Below, one piece after another: positions 41,723 to 42,968 of a DNA stretch of 42,968 nucleotides. The notes beneath the pieces were generated by a model, which did not search any database, was not told the DNA's origin, and worked only from the letters and a program-made list of their open reading frames with translations. A program made the position numbers and the translations under genes. Source of the DNA: Chelatococcus caeni. Its GTDB lineage: Bacteria > Pseudomonadota > Alphaproteobacteria > Rhizobiales > Beijerinckiaceae. Each line of letters opens with the position of its first letter. The stretch's first letter is position 1. The stretch is taken from assembly GCF_014196925.1 (NCBI RefSeq), contig NZ_JACIEN010000013.1, forward strand, positions 1-42,968, in the 5' to 3' direction.

Positions 41723-42160
41723 ATGTCTGTCACAACCGATCGCAATATCGTTCATATAGAGGAGAGTGGTCACGGCCCCTACGGTCAGTTCGTCAGCATC
41801 GGTCACCATGTCCTCGGCGCGGACGAGCCGCAGGCGCTTGGTGGCGAGGACACCGGCCCTGATCCCTTCGAGTTCGTCATGGCCGGTCTTGGCGCCTGCA
41901 CGGCCATGACCATCCGCATGTACGCGAGCAGAAAGAACTGGCCGCTTGAAAACGTCCAGGTATCCGTCCAGCACGTGCGCGCCACGGGCGTCTCTTCAGA
42001 TACCAGGCCGCACGCCATGGAACGACGCATCGTGCTCGTCGGTCCGCTCACCGACGAGCAGCGCGACGCCCTCATCAAAATAGCGCAAAAGTGCCCGGTC
42101 GGTCTCGCCCTCGAGGCCGGGATCGAGGTGCTCACGGTCGAGGCGAGCGGAGTGAGTTGA
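41723..42160 (+). CDS. OsmC-family thiol peroxidase-like protein
   Basis: A 145-residue OsmC/Ohr-fold protein with both family cysteines: Cys59 in FVMAGLGACTAMTIRMYA and Cys124 in IAQKCPVGLAL. These enzymes reduce organic or persulfide-type peroxides using small thiols. It belongs to the general OsmC branch (as in YhfA-like proteins). It follows the peroxiredoxin after a hairpin and a 236-bp gap, so it may be separately transcribed. Confidence 0.93.
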   Translation: MSVTTDRNIVHIEESGHGPYGQFVSIGHHVLGADEPQALGGEDTGPDPFEFVMAGLGACTAMTIRMYASRKNWPLENVQVSVQHVRATGVSSDTRPHAMERRIVLVGPLTDEQRDALIKIAQKCPVGLALEAGIEVLTVEASGVS

Positions 42161-42377
42161 ACGGTCTCTACCAAGGCGAATTCAGGGCTCTTCTCGACCG
42201 CGCCAACCTACCGCTCCATAGTTGCACGATCGGCGTTCGTGTCGAAGACGCCATGGGGTGGGGCAAGCAGCAGCGACGGCCCATTCAGATCGAACACCTT
42301 CGCCATCCCCGCCGCATCCGTGCTGACCCACTCTCAGGCAATCAAGCGTGGCCATTTTCATCTCGGTTCGGCGATGC

Positions 42378-42553
42378 TGGCGCAGCATGTAGCCGGAGAA
42401 CACCCAGCCGCTGACCGCATCGGCACCACGGTAGACGACCGTGTCGACGAAGTTCTTAGTCTTGTATTTGTCGGCTGTCGGCACCGAAATTAAAAGGCAT
42501 CTCGCGACCGGGGCGCACAAGCGCGTATTCTCCGACGTGCGGATAACCATGCC
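42378..42553 (-). pseudogene. Fragment of an ADP/ATP-carrier-like or MFS membrane transporter
   Basis: One minus-strand frame gives GEYALVRPGREMPFN; after a frame break near 42485 the next reads DKYKTKNFVDTVVYRGADAVSGWVFSG. Joined, these match a conserved block (RPARE...KYKAKNFIDTVVYRGGD) of NTP/NDP-exchange or related MFS transporters. Nothing recognisable continues on either side, so only about 55 codons remain. The surrounding 42161-42846 region appears to be decayed sequence. Confidence 0.6.
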
Positions 42554-42846
42554 TATGCCTGCCCCCGATGGTGATAGGTGAGCGCCGAACTCCGCCTACA
42601 GTCGCCATCCGCCCCCGGGACCACCATAGGAACCGTTGTAGTAGATCAGATGGCGGATGCTGTCGGGATAGAGCGAGGCATGGTGGTCGAGTCACTGCGA
42701 CCCCGTCGTCCAGCCACGCCATCATGCCGCCTATCCCCTCGGCATGATTGCGCTGTGTCGACGGTCGCCGGGTTTGGTAGATCTTCTCAGAAGAAGAGCT
42801 GTGATTTGGCAATGTCTCGGCAATGCGGCGCGTCATAGAGCCTCGA

Positions 42847-42968
42847 CTACCGGTCTGCGCGGGTTTGCTTGGCCAGTTCGCGTGCAAAGCTGATCAGGCG
42901 CTGCAGGCTCGGATTGTCATTTGCAGGAGACCAGACGGCGCTGAAAGGAACAATATCCGCCTCTGCGC
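42847..42968 (-). CDS. LysR-family regulator, 3' end (runs off the window)
   Basis: Reading leftward from the right edge, the frame encodes AEADIVPFSAVWSPANDNPSL, then RLISFARELAKQTRADR and a TAG at 42847-42849. This is the usual C-terminal end of LysR regulators (VW-S-P-x-N-x-NP-x-L-x-x-L). The start and DNA-binding domain lie outside the window. Confidence 0.75.
   Translation of the reverse strand, partial: AEADIVPFSAVWSPANDNPSLQRLISFARELAKQTRADR

Overview
The window reads as high-GC chromosomal or large-replicon DNA of an alphaproteobacterium, most likely of the Hyphomicrobiales (rhizobial/Xanthobacter-like) branch. This is inferred from gene content (BigR-type sulfide operon, TIGR01244 proteins, acetone carboxylase, cydDCAB with a GbsR-like regulator) and codon use; no rRNA or tRNA gene is present to confirm it. 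The unifying theme is thiol, persulfide and oxygen chemistry, interrupted by an acetone-degradation module.

Region 1 (1-9.9 kb) is an envelope thiol-redox and cell-wall cluster. It holds two L,D-transpeptidases, DsbD, an Lgt-like/TlpA fusion, a DsbG-type lipoprotein, a DsbA-like Tat substrate, a methyltransferase and an OmpR-class two-component system. Three complete copies and one edge-cut copy of a direct repeat, CTTAAG-N5-CTTAAG (11-bp period), lie upstream of these transcription units. This is the known PmrA/QseB-type box architecture, so the cluster looks like a self-contained regulon of the local two-component system. A 34-codon reading frame is wedged between tlpA and the second L,D-transpeptidase with translational-coupling geometry. 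Between dsbG and dsbA lie relics of an older sulfide locus: an intact TIGR01244 gene, a decayed persulfide-dioxygenase domain and an internally deleted, frameshifted sulfide:quinone oxidoreductase.

Region 2 (10-21.6 kb) is a ketone-catabolic module: a LysR regulator, an AcoR-like GAF-AAA-Fis regulator that lacks the GAFTGA loop, acetone carboxylase acxA-acxB-acxC, and both subunits of a 3-oxoacid CoA-transferase. Acetone plus bicarbonate gives acetoacetate, which the CoA-transferase activates to acetoacetyl-CoA. The acxB-acxC spacer carries two strong inverted repeats. The module ends in a truncated AraC gene abutting an IS256-family element without a visible target duplication.

Region 3 (22.1-27.2 kb) is a sulfide/persulfide detoxification operon: two BigR/SqrR-type ArsR repressors with a conserved Cys pair, a DUF2892 membrane protein, a TIGR01244 protein, a persulfide-dioxygenase-like hydrolase, a split YeeE/YedE transporter and a SulP permease. 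It is followed by a chimeric scar joining a Tat leader to a frameshifted half P-type ATPase.

Region 4 (28.5-38.6 kb) has a succinyl-CoA:acetate-type CoA-transferase, an SDR dehydrogenase, a DUF2798 membrane protein, and a GbsR/MarR regulator overlapping cydD in a gbsR-cydD-cydC-cydA-cydB-cydX cytochrome bd cluster.

Region 5 (38.7-43 kb) has an OxyR-like regulator retaining only the peroxidatic cysteine, divergent from a second persulfide-dioxygenase-like gene, then a peroxiredoxin and an OsmC protein. The right edge is decayed (transporter relic) and ends in the 3' end of a LysR gene.
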